64,000 bases of DNA from a bacterium (GTDB lineage Bacteria; Sysuimicrobiota; Sysuimicrobiia; Sysuimicrobiales; Humicultoraceae). This document shows positions 52,301 through 60,800 of this stretch, one piece after another; position 1 is the stretch's first letter, and the number at the start of each line of letters is the position of its first letter. The stretch lies in NCBI GenBank assembly GCA_031082185.1, contig JAVHLI010000003.1, positions 177,056-241,055 on the forward strand, in the 5' to 3' direction. Below the pieces are notes generated by a model, which saw only the letters and a program-made list of their open reading frames with translations, did not search any database and was not told the origin of the DNA. Made by a program: the position numbers and the translations under genes.

Positions 52301-54658
52301 TTAGAATGACTGGTGCTCAGTGCGCGCGATGATCTCGTCCTGCAAGGTCTTGCTCAGCTCGCAGAAATAGTCGCTGTACCCGGCGACCCGAACAATGAGG
52401 TCCCGGTACTGCTCCGGATGCGTCTGCGCCTTGCGGAGTGTTTCCGCCGTGATCACGTTGAACTGGACGTGATGACCGCCCAGCGCGAAGTAGGAACGCA
52501 CGAGGTGGACGAGATTCTCGATGCCCTTCTCGCCCTCCAGCAACTGCGGCGTGAACTTCTGGTTGAGCAAAGCTCCGCCAGTCCGGACGTGGTCCATCTT
52601 TCCGGCGGAGCGCAGGACCGCCGTGGGCCCCTTGCGGTCGGCTCCCTGGACGGGAGAAATCCCTTCGGAGAGCGGCGTCCCCGACATGCGACCGTCGGGG
52701 GTTGCCCCTGTAACGGAACCGAAGTACACGTGGCACGTGGTCGGAAGAAAGTTGATGTGGTAGTGTCCGCCCTTGGTGTTCTTCCGGCCGTCGACGGCAC
52801 GGTAGTATATGTCGAACACCTCTCGCATGATCTCGTCGGCGTAATCGTCGTCGTTCCCGTACTTAGGAGTCTTGCTGATAAGGATCTGGCGAATGCGCTC
52901 GCGACCTGCAAAGTCATCCCCGAGGGCTTTGAGCAGGTCCGGCATCCTAATCGTAGGATTGTCGAAGACATGATGACGGATCGCCGCCAGGCTGTCGGTG
53001 ATCGTGCCGATCCCGACGCCCTGGATGTAGCTGGTGTTGTATCGCGCGCCGCCGCTGTTGTAGTCCTTCCCCTTGACGATGCAATCATCGATCAGGATCG
53101 AGAGGAACGGCACCGGCATGTAGTCCGCGTACAGCCGCTCGATGGCGTTGTTGCCGCGCACCTTGATGTCTACGAAATGCTTCAGTTGCCGATGAAACGC
53201 CTCCATCAACTCGGGGAATAACGAGAACGTCGCCGGATGGCCTGTCTCGATGCCGATCCGCGCTCCCGTGCGCGGATCCACTCCGTTGTGCAGGGTAACC
53301 TCCAGCACCTTGGGAAGGTTGAGATAGCCCGTCAGGATGTAGCTCTCCTTACCGAACGCCCCGGTTTCCACGCACCCGCTCGCTCCCCCGCCGCGGGCAT
53401 CTTCGATCGTCTTGCCCTGGCGTAGGAGCTCTTCCACGATGGTGTCGGCGTTGAATACCGACGGCTGCCCCCATCCCTTGCGAATGATCCTGCACGCGGC
53501 CTTCAGGAACTGGTCGGGGCTCTTGCGGCTGAGCTGGATGTTGGAGCCGGGCTGAACTAGCCGCATCTCGTCGACGACCTCAAGGATGAGGTACGTCACG
53601 TCGTTGACCCCGTCGCTGCCGTCCGGCCTCAGTCCGCCGCTGTTGATATTGGCGAAGTCGTTGTAAGTAGAGCTCTCGGCCGCCGTGACCCCGACCTTAG
53701 GCGGAGCCGGTTGGTTATTGAACTTGATCCAGATGCACTCCAGCAGCTCTTTCGCCCTATCGCGGGTGAGCGATCCGTCAGCCAAACCCTTCTGATAGAA
53801 CGGCTGGAGATGCTGGTCGAGGCGCCCGGGGTTGAACGCATCCCAAGGGTTGAGTTCCGTGATCACGCCGAGGTGGATGAACCAGTAGGCCTGAAGCGCT
53901 TCCCAGAACGTCTCGGGCGCGTGAGCCGGGACCTTCCTGCACACGCGGGCGATCTCTTCCAGTTCGGCCTTCCGCGCCGGGTCCGCTTCCTGGACGGCGA
54001 GTTCCTGCGCGCGCTCGGCGTGCCGGCGCGCTAGGGTGACGACGGCATCGGCGCAGACGGCCATCGCTTCGAGCTCCTCTTTCTTCTCAAAGGCCTGAGG
54101 GTCGTCGAGGAAGTCCAGGGCCTCCAGGCTGCGCCGGATATCGGCCTTGAAGTCCAGCATGCCCTTCCGGTAGATCTTGCCGTCGAGCGCGGTGTGGCCG
54201 GGGGCCCTCTGCTCCATGAACTCGGTGAAGATGCCTGCCTCGTAGCACGCCTTCCAGTCGCTCGCCATCTCCTGGAAGATCCTGTCGCGGATCGTCCGCC
54301 CCTGCCAGAAAGGAATGACCGTGTCACTGTAGATCCTCAGCATGTCGTCGCCCACGCAGAACGCGACCTTGTCGCGGCCGTCCAGGGTTCTGAGGTCCTC
54401 GAGGCTGTGGCAGCAGAGCTCGGGGTATGTGTACGTATCCTTAGGCGCCGGCCCCCGTTCACCAACGATCAGTTCGTCGTCACCAATCCAGATGGACTTG
54501 TTCTCCATGACGGCCTTGAAAGCACGGGCGCGCCGCATGGGTGCTGAAAGGGAATCGGTCCGCCCGCAGGAATCCGTCACCAGAACGGCGCGCTCCGGCG
54601 ATAGTTGAGGGGTTGCCTTCAGGCTTTGCTCCCGAAGTCTACGCACACGGTTCGTCAT
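52301..54658 (-). CDS. hypD: Trans-4-hydroxy-L-proline dehydratase (glycyl radical enzyme)
   Basis: A 785-residue glycyl radical enzyme. The radical glycine is Gly760 in R-V-A-G-Y-S-D, and the thiyl radical Cys429 is in S-G-C-V-E-T-G with the base Glu431. Every active-site position I recall for Clostridioides difficile HypD is found with a constant shift of five residues: His155 (160), Asp273 (278), Phe335 (340), Cys429 (434), Glu431 (436), Thr640 (645), Gly760 (765). This separates it from choline lyase, glycerol dehydratase and pyruvate formate-lyase. The enzyme removes water from trans-4-hydroxyproline to give 1-pyrroline-5-carboxylate. Its activase is 3 nt upstream, and a binding protein follows. 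The usual ProC reductase is absent from the window. The enzyme is oxygen-labile when active. Confidence 0.88.
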   Translation of the reverse strand: MTNRVRRLREQSLKATPQLSPERAVLVTDSCGRTDSLSAPMRRARAFKAVMENKSIWIGDDELIVGERGPAPKDTYTYPELCCHSLEDLRTLDGRDKVAFCVGDDMLRIYSDTVIPFWQGRTIRDRIFQEMASDWKACYEAGIFTEFMEQRAPGHTALDGKIYRKGMLDFKADIRRSLEALDFLDDPQAFEKKEELEAMAVCADAVVTLARRHAERAQELAVQEADPARKAELEEIARVCRKVPAHAPETFWEALQAYWFIHLGVITELNPWDAFNPGRLDQHLQPFYQKGLADGSLTRDRAKELLECIWIKFNNQPAPPKVGVTAAESSTYNDFANINSGGLRPDGSDGVNDVTYLILEVVDEMRLVQPGSNIQLSRKSPDQFLKAACRIIRKGWGQPSVFNADTIVEELLRQGKTIEDARGGGASGCVETGAFGKESYILTGYLNLPKVLEVTLHNGVDPRTGARIGIETGHPATFSLFPELMEAFHRQLKHFVDIKVRGNNAIERLYADYMPVPFLSILIDDCIVKGKDYNSGGARYNTSYIQGVGIGTITDSLAAIRHHVFDNPTIRMPDLLKALGDDFAGRERIRQILISKTPKYGNDDDYADEIMREVFDIYYRAVDGRKNTKGGHYHINFLPTTCHVYFGSVTGATPDGRMSGTPLSEGISPVQGADRKGPTAVLRSAGKMDHVRTGGALLNQKFTPQLLEGEKGIENLVHLVRSYFALGGHHVQFNVITAETLRKAQTHPEQYRDLIVRVAGYSDYFCELSKTLQDEIIARTEHQSF

Positions 54659-54661
54659 GGT

Positions 54662-55564
54662 CTATCCTCCAACCGAGACAGTAGCGACGTACGATCGCAG
54701 GATCATCGCTACCTCTTGCACCCGTGCGGGTGTTGGCCGCCCGACCGTCTGCAACTGAAAGGCCTCCCCCAGACGCTGGTACTTCGCGATGCCCGTATCA
54801 TGGTACGGAAGCACGTCAACCTGCGTGATTCCGCCGAGCGATGCCACAAACCGGCCGGTCTGCCGGATGTTGTCCTCATCGTCGTTAATGCCGGGAATGA
54901 CCGGAACACGGACGATCACGTCCCGGCCCGCCGCGACAAGTCTGCGCAGGTTCTCGAGGATCAGGCCGTTGGGTATGCCGGTGAAACGGCGGTGTCGTTC
55001 CTCGTCAAGGAGCTTGAGATCGTACAGGAAGAGGTCCGCAGCCGCAGCGACGGCCTCGAGCACAACCGGCGCGGCGTACCCGGACGTGTCTACGGCGGTG
55101 TGAATCCCCCGGGCTCTGCAGCCTTGCAGGGCGGATAACAGGAAGTCGTGCTGGAGGAGCGGCTCTCCTCCCGAGAAGGTGACCCCTCCCCCGGACTGGT
55201 CATAGAAGACGGTGTCTTTGTCGATCTCGACCAGGACCTCGTCAGGGGTCATTTCCCGACCGACCAGTTCCCGCGCCCCTGAGCAGCAGGCATCAGCGCA
55301 GCGCCCACACCGGATGCACGACTCGCGCACCGTCACAAACGCGTCGTCTTCGCGCCGGATCGCCCCCTCCACGCACGCTTCCAGACATGCGCCGCACCGA
55401 ATGCACCGGTCCGCGCGAATGACGAGCTCCCGTCGGGTGAGAATGGACTCGGGGTTGTGACACCACAGGCACCGGAGGGGGCATCCCTTGAGAAAAACGG
55501 TCGTGCGGATGCCGGGCCCGTCATTCACGGCGAACCGCATGATGTTGAAGACACTTCCCGTCAT
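54662..55564 (-). CDS. Glycyl-radical enzyme activating enzyme (radical SAM)
   Basis: A 300-residue PflA-like activase. The radical SAM cluster ligands are Cys28, Cys32 and Cys35 (G-C-P-L-R-C-L-W-C-H). Two 4Fe-4S ferredoxin-like motifs follow: Cys54, 57, 60, 64 and Cys83, 86, 89, 93, an insertion common to activases of dehydratase-type glycyl radical enzymes. It generates the glycyl radical on the downstream HypD. The ATG at 55564 starts the usual M-T-G-S-V-F-N-I-M-R-F; the frame to 55627 gives an unlikely leader. The gene lies 89 nt after the FadR-type regulator gene and ends 3 nt before hypD. Confidence 0.92.
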   Translation of the reverse strand: MTGSVFNIMRFAVNDGPGIRTTVFLKGCPLRCLWCHNPESILTRRELVIRADRCIRCGACLEACVEGAIRREDDAFVTVRESCIRCGRCADACCSGARELVGREMTPDEVLVEIDKDTVFYDQSGGGVTFSGGEPLLQHDFLLSALQGCRARGIHTAVDTSGYAAPVVLEAVAAAADLFLYDLKLLDEERHRRFTGIPNGLILENLRRLVAAGRDVIVRVPVIPGINDDEDNIRQTGRFVASLGGITQVDVLPYHDTGIAKYQRLGEAFQLQTVGRPTPARVQEVAMILRSYVATVSVGG

Positions 55565-55653
55565 CGGCAGGAGCCTTTCTCTCAGACAGCCCCGATAGGC
55601 CTGCCTAGCGGTAGCGCGCACCCGCACCGTATCAACAAACGGAACCCGCCGCG

Positions 55654-56532
55654 CTAGGGGCGTGTGGCCCGGTACTCGCTGACGTTCACTCGCTCTCCCC
55701 AGGCGAGATGCTCGGCCATCGCCTTCCGCGCGGCCTCCGGCGACCTGGCCTCTATGGCTTCAAAGAGGATCCGGTGACCTTCCCGTGAGCTCGGGATGCG
55801 GTCCGCGCTTGCGGTGATGCTGACCATGCGCACGAACATGAGCAGCTCGCGCATCGAGTCGATAAGCTGGAGGAACAGGCGGTTATGGGTGGCCCGCAAC
55901 ACCGCGTCGTGGAATGCTACATCGTGAATTGCGTAGGCCTGCGTGTCACCGCTCGACCTGTCGAGCGCGTCAAGCTTCTGGCGCATGGCGGCGAGGTCGC
56001 CTTCCGTCGCCCGCTCCGCCGCCAGCGCGGCGGCCTCGGTCTCGATGACACGCCTCAATTCGAGGCTTTCTCCCATGATATCGTCGATCGCCCCAATCTC
56101 AAGCCGCGCGGCGAGGATCTCGTGTGAGAGATCGCACCATGCTGCGCGCTCGCTCACCCGGCTGAAACGCCCCTGACGACTCTCGACCATGCCCAGGGTG
56201 GCCACGATCTTCAGGGCCTCGCGGATAACTGGTCTGCTGACCTCGAACTTGAGGGCGAGGTCGCCCGACGAGGGAAGTGGCTCACCCGGCCGGAAGTGGC
56301 CGAGGAGGATGCTATTGATCAGCGATCGAGCTGCCTGACGCGAGAGTGTCTGTCTCGCGATCGACGGAAAGCGCGCCGATGACGGCGCGTCACGAGAAAC
56401 CGCTGCTGAGGAGACTCGGCGGGACGACCGATCGGCACCCGCAACCGACCCCGCCGGGACTGCAGCAGCGCGATTTCGTCTCGAATCCCGGCCCATACCC
56501 TCGCGGTCGCTCCTTGGTCCGGCAATTCCCAT
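55654..56532 (-). CDS. FadR-type (GntR/FCD) transcriptional regulator
   Basis: A 292-residue regulator with a GntR winged HTH at about residues 62-130 (L-P-S-S-G-D-L-A-L-K-F-E-V-S-R-P-V-I-R-E-A-L) and an FCD ligand domain after it (I-E-T-E-A-A, F-H-D-A-V, H-R-I-L-F-E-A-I). The first 55 residues are low-complexity and foreign to the family, so the true start may be downstream of the ATG at 56532; no good SD is seen at either place. The operon it leads carries a glycyl-radical activase, hypD and a binding protein, so it probably controls hydroxyproline use and reacts to a carboxylate or amino-acid ligand through FCD. A perfect palindrome at 56545-56557 is the likely operator. Confidence 0.88.
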   Translation of the reverse strand: MGIAGPRSDREGMGRDSRRNRAAAVPAGSVAGADRSSRRVSSAAVSRDAPSSARFPSIARQTLSRQAARSLINSILLGHFRPGEPLPSSGDLALKFEVSRPVIREALKIVATLGMVESRQGRFSRVSERAAWCDLSHEILAARLEIGAIDDIMGESLELRRVIETEAAALAAERATEGDLAAMRQKLDALDRSSGDTQAYAIHDVAFHDAVLRATHNRLFLQLIDSMRELLMFVRMVSITASADRIPSSREGHRILFEAIEARSPEAARKAMAEHLAWGERVNVSEYRATRP

Positions 56533-56544
56533 GAGAAGGTCTTA

Positions 56545-56557
56545 TAAGGTTACCTTA
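56545..56557. promoter_or_regulatory. Palindrome upstream of the FadR-type regulator, candidate operator
   Basis: TAAGGT-T-ACCTTA is a perfect 6-bp inverted repeat with one central base, flanked by further symmetric T/A bases (56542-56543 and 56559-56560). It lies 12 nt upstream of the annotated ATG. The GGT-n-ACC core resembles FadR-family sites, supporting autoregulation of the hypD operon. Confidence 0.6.
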
Positions 56558-56618
56558 CAAGTCGAACAATAAGGGAGAACATTTCCAAAAGCAATAGGCA
56601 AACACCTGCTATCCTCGG

Positions 56619-56704
56619 CGATACCGCGACCTGCCCATGGACTTGGCCGACGCCACGCTCGGTGCTCTGGCCGAGGAGCGCAGGCTAGGAATGATCTTCT
56701 CCGC
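56619..56704 (+). pseudogene. VapC-like PIN toxin remnant
   Basis: About 85 bp translate to R-R-Y-R-D-L-P-M-D-L-A-D-A-T-L and the following A-L-A-E-E-R-R-L-G, almost the same as residues 85-113 of the VapC-like toxin at 63011-63412 and very similar in DNA. No start, no preceding PIN residues and no antitoxin are present. It lies between the hypD operon and the octopine-dehydrogenase-like gene. A leftover from a lost VapBC locus or from recombination with the intact copy 6.6 kb away. Confidence 0.75.
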
Positions 56705-56778
56705 CGCGGATGGGTCGGGGGGTAGTAGGTTATGCGCGTCGTAGACTAGGGTCCGTGCCGCTGCGGCAGGTTGGCGGC

Positions 56779-57873
56779 CTACCGCGCGGCGGCAGGTCCA
56801 TTCCGGATCAGCGCCTTGGCCTCGGCGACGGTGAGGCCGGCAACTCCCAGCCGATGGAGATCGCGGCCCTCCTTCCAGAAGTCGCGCCGGTACAAAGCAC
56901 CGCACACATCCACCAAACCCGCCGTCGCCCGCACGTCCACCCCGGCCAGACGCCCGAGCGACGCGATGGGCACGAGACCCGTGGGCACGTCTTCCAAGAC
57001 GTAGCGCACATCCAGCGAGCGCGGGGCGGCTATGCCCGCGTAGGCCGGGTTGCTGAGGATCCGGTCGTATAGCGTAACACCGCTGACGCCCTCGTAACTT
57101 CGCTCCAGCCAATCGGCGGCCGAGATGGCGCTCACATCGTACGCCCGCGCCACGGCGAGCCGCTCCTCGTCGATCGCCTCCAAGAACCGCGCCACGGCCG
57201 GCGTCATGTCGCGATAGAACTCGAACGGCACACCGGACTCGATGCGCGCCACGCTCAGCACGACCGTGCCGGGATGGAAAACAGCCCCCATGTTGTCCAA
57301 CCCGGTCTCCAGCACGTCCCGGGCAGCGACGAACTGCGGGTACAGAGGACGCAGAACTTCCAGGACCCGCGGTGTATCGCTCGCGGGCAGCGCGGCCAGC
57401 GGCACCTGGCGCTTGATGCTGTTCACCCGGACGCGGGCCGGACCCGAAATCCGGCAGGCGAACAGTAGGGTCTGGGCCTCCGACACCACGACCCGGCCCT
57501 CCACACCGCGGCTCGCCAGCACCTGGCGGAACTCCAGCGCACCCCCGGTGCGCCCCGGATTGAGGACGATGACCTGCCCGTCGCGAAGGTGGGGGCTGCA
57601 CGCCTCAGCCATGAAGGCGTGGGCATTGGCCGGCACCACCACCAGAATGATGTCGGCCTCGGCTATAACCGGCGCGATGTCCGTCGTCACCAGCTCCAGC
57701 CGTCCAAACCCGTCAATGGCACCCTCCAGCCGCACGCCGCCCGCTGCCTGGATCTCAACGATCTCATGCGCGAACTTGTTGTAGAGGCGAACCGGGTAGC
57801 CACGCAGGGCCAGATCACCGGCAAAGGCGTGCCCGCCGTTGCCCGCTCCCAGGACAGCCACTTTGGGTTTCAT
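56779..57873 (-). CDS. NAD(P)-dependent octopine/nopaline dehydrogenase-like protein
   Basis: A 364-residue Rossmann-fold oxidoreductase. The dinucleotide motif G-A-G-N-G-G-H-A-F is at residues 9-17, and the C-terminal domain follows the octopine/nopaline dehydrogenase plan (E-T-G-L-D-N-M-G-A-V-F-H-P-G near 205). Family members reductively condense an amino acid with a 2-oxoacid or reduce related imines. The ATG at 57873 has GGAGGAGG 8 nt upstream and lies 5 nt after the stop of the B12/MutL fusion, so it belongs to that operon. Its C-terminus (A-L-I-R-N-G-P-A-A-A-R) is unremarkable. The substrate is unknown; an amino-acid-derived imine would fit the neighbourhood, including the pyrroline made by HypD, but this is inference. 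Confidence 0.82.
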   Translation of the reverse strand: MKPKVAVLGAGNGGHAFAGDLALRGYPVRLYNKFAHEIVEIQAAGGVRLEGAIDGFGRLELVTTDIAPVIAEADIILVVVPANAHAFMAEACSPHLRDGQVIVLNPGRTGGALEFRQVLASRGVEGRVVVSEAQTLLFACRISGPARVRVNSIKRQVPLAALPASDTPRVLEVLRPLYPQFVAARDVLETGLDNMGAVFHPGTVVLSVARIESGVPFEFYRDMTPAVARFLEAIDEERLAVARAYDVSAISAADWLERSYEGVSGVTLYDRILSNPAYAGIAAPRSLDVRYVLEDVPTGLVPIASLGRLAGVDVRATAGLVDVCGALYRRDFWKEGRDLHRLGVAGLTVAEAKALIRNGPAAAR

Positions 57874-57878
57874 GGTCG

Positions 57879-60800
57879 CTACCTCCTCCCCGCGTACTGC
57901 TGGACATCGAGCGGTATCAGCTCGCGCTTCATGACCCGCACCGCCTGCTCGGGGTTCACCCTTCCGTACAGCCCGCCGATGATGCTGACCAGGTACTGGG
58001 CATCCAGCAAGACGGGTCCCCGGGGCCGCAGCACGTGGGGCTCGGCAGGATTGTAGAGCACGCCCCGCGCGATCAAAGCCAGGTCGTCCAGGTAGCGAGG
58101 CGCCTTCTCCTGGCACTTGTGATACACGGTGCCCCCAATCAGAACGACCGCCACCGGCTGATTGAGCAGATTGACACCGTACTGCAGAAAGTAGGTTTCG
58201 GTTTCCTCAACGTATCCGGCATGCTTGCGGGTGGCCGTGGCGAGGATCTCGTGCGCCAGCCATGCCCGGGCGGCGTTCTCGATCGCGGTATCCGGAACGA
58301 CGTGGGGATTGGAGGAGAGAAAACTCAGGTATCGGTCGAGGTCAACCTCAACCTGGCCGTTGCGCGAGTACAGGAACTGCGAGAACTGGCCCGCCCCGGG
58401 GACGAAGGCGTCGGGGAGGTTCCGGCTCAAATACTCGGACAGTTCACGCTGCATCTCGCCGTTTCGAAAACGTTCCAGTTCCTTCAGGTTCTCGGCGTTG
58501 TAGGCGAGCCCGTACTTGCCCTCGACCCGGCGGTAGGCCAATGGGCTGTTGGGAGTCTTGAGAATGGTGCGCTTGACGCGTCGGGCGTTGTCCGGCCCTT
58601 CATAGATGTAGAGGGGGTTGTCGGACACGTTGGAGAAGAAGTCGGTGGTGGCGCCCCCGATATCGAGCGCCATGATGTCCCCCAGGCCCTCCTCGTTACC
58701 GTGGCCGTGCGCCAGCAGATTGATGCCCCGGAACGCCGCTCGAGGCGTGGGGATGAAGGGGGCGTCCATGTACTCCTCCACCACGTCGAAGCCCTTCCCG
58801 CGGATGATGACCGTCTGGAACAGTTCGCGAATGGCTTCGTTCACGACCTCAATGTGAAACCGGTTCACCTCGGGCATCACGTTGTCGGTGATCCGGACGT
58901 CCACATTGTTCCAACGGAAGATGTGCTCCACTTGCTCGCGCACATCATGGTTGCCGGCGTAGATGACGGGGACGCCGTAGCGCGTGTAGGTGGCGTTCTT
59001 AGCGTTCTCGGCCAGCAGGCGCGCGTTGTGCAGTTGGGTCTCGGAGTCGCCCCCATCGTTGACCCCACCGGCGATCAAGATGATCTCCGGTTGGTCAACG
59101 GTGTAGATGCGGCCGGCCTCTTCCGGCGTCAGCTTACCGTCGTAGCTGGCCACCAGTTTGGCGCCGGCGGTGAGCGCGGCGAGTTCCGCCGCGAACCCCG
59201 ATTCCTCCCGGGTAAGAGCGATGGTCACCATCTTAAGGCCGCCCTTGGCACTCGAGCACGGCAGCCGGATGTCAAACCTGCTCATCGCCTCTTCGAGGGG
59301 CTTCCAGTCTCTCCGCTCCTGGCATGCCGACAGAACGCCCATCCCGTCGGCCAGCCCGACACGGATATCGTCAACCGTCGTCGGCACGTAGCGGAGATCG
59401 AACTGCTCGGTCTGCACGTCGAACATGCCCACTTTGGTGAAGGTCGAGCCAAAGTCCACGACCAGTACCTTTTTGGCGCGCGCCTGCACCAGGCCGACGC
59501 GCCCGGCGACGATATCCTCCTTGCCGCTGGCTTCCTCTTCCTCTTTCTCGGTCTCGGTGATGTAGGTCTGGTCGGCTGCGACCGATATGCTCCTGTCGAA
59601 GTACCAGGGGTAATGATGGCGCACCAGGTCCACCCTGGTGAACTCGTCCTTGACCGGGATGCCGTTCCACTCCTCGATCCGGCATGCCCCTCCGACCACC
59701 TGGGTCCGGCACTTGCCCACCATCTCGTAGCGCTTGTCCACCACGGTGAGGTGCGGCGCCTGGAAGAGCCCGATCTGCAGGGCCAGCTCCAGCGCGTCGG
59801 GGCTGATAACACCGCACGTTCCCGTCGAGTAGTTCCTCTCGTCCGCCAGCGACAGCAGCATCGTCTCGTAGTTGCGCTCGGGGTCCTCGCCGGGCTCGTG
59901 GGCCCACTCCAAGAAGTTCGCCACGGTGACGGGACCACAATACCCGCCAATGAGCGCACCGTGCAGGACGTTGTACATGCTGGTCTTCTTCAGCTCGGCG
60001 ATGCGGTCGCGCACCCAGGGATCGGCCCAGATGTTGGGCACGTGGCCCTTGGCGAAGTCCCAGCAGACCTGCTTGGTGATCTGGCAGGACTCGATGATGT
60101 CCTCGGCCTTGGCCTCGTGGTGGGCTTCGGAGTGGGTCACGACGTGGAGAATGTGGGGCTCGAGGTAGAGCTGCGTGTAGATCCCAAAGGCCAGATGCCC
60201 CTTGGCCTGGTACAGGTCGGGCGGGAAGCTGGGCAGCCCAGAGCGCGTCTGCCGGATGATCGTGAAGTCGAAGTGTCGTTCGAGAGGCTCGATCAGCTCG
60301 TAGGCCGCCTTCATCTTCGCGAGGTCGTCGAGCGCTGAGATCTCAGGGGGCAGCTCGAACATCATCTGCATGACGTAGTGCTTGACGCCCAGCTTGAGCG
60401 CCATCAGCCCGCAGAGCACGTGATCCGCCACCTGCATGTCATCGCTTGCGTAGCGCAATCCCCACTGGTGGGGATCGTTGATCTCGCACGGCTTGCCGAT
60501 GCTCGCCCAATAGCGGATCGTGTCGTAGTGCTCGCGGAAGGAGTCGTGAATCGAGATGGGGCCGCGTCCGTCCATTCGGTTGTAGAAGAAGATGGGAACC
60601 GCGGGGAAGCAGGCGTTCAGGTGCTCCTCCCACAGTTTGGCCAGTTCGAGGAGCTCGTCGGTGCCCGTGTAGATGCGCGCCATCGGATAGTTGCCGCGCC
60701 GCGTCGCCGCCTTGAGCCGCTTGAGGTCCTCGATGCTGCGGATGGGCGCTCCGCCCTGCCCCGCCAGGTACCTCGAGGGATCCTCCTCACCTCGGATGAA

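Noticed and set aside
58035..60338. 767-codon open frame on the plus strand
   Set aside because: It lies wholly antisense to the B12/MutL fusion, has no recognisable domain and reflects codon bias of GC-rich DNA.
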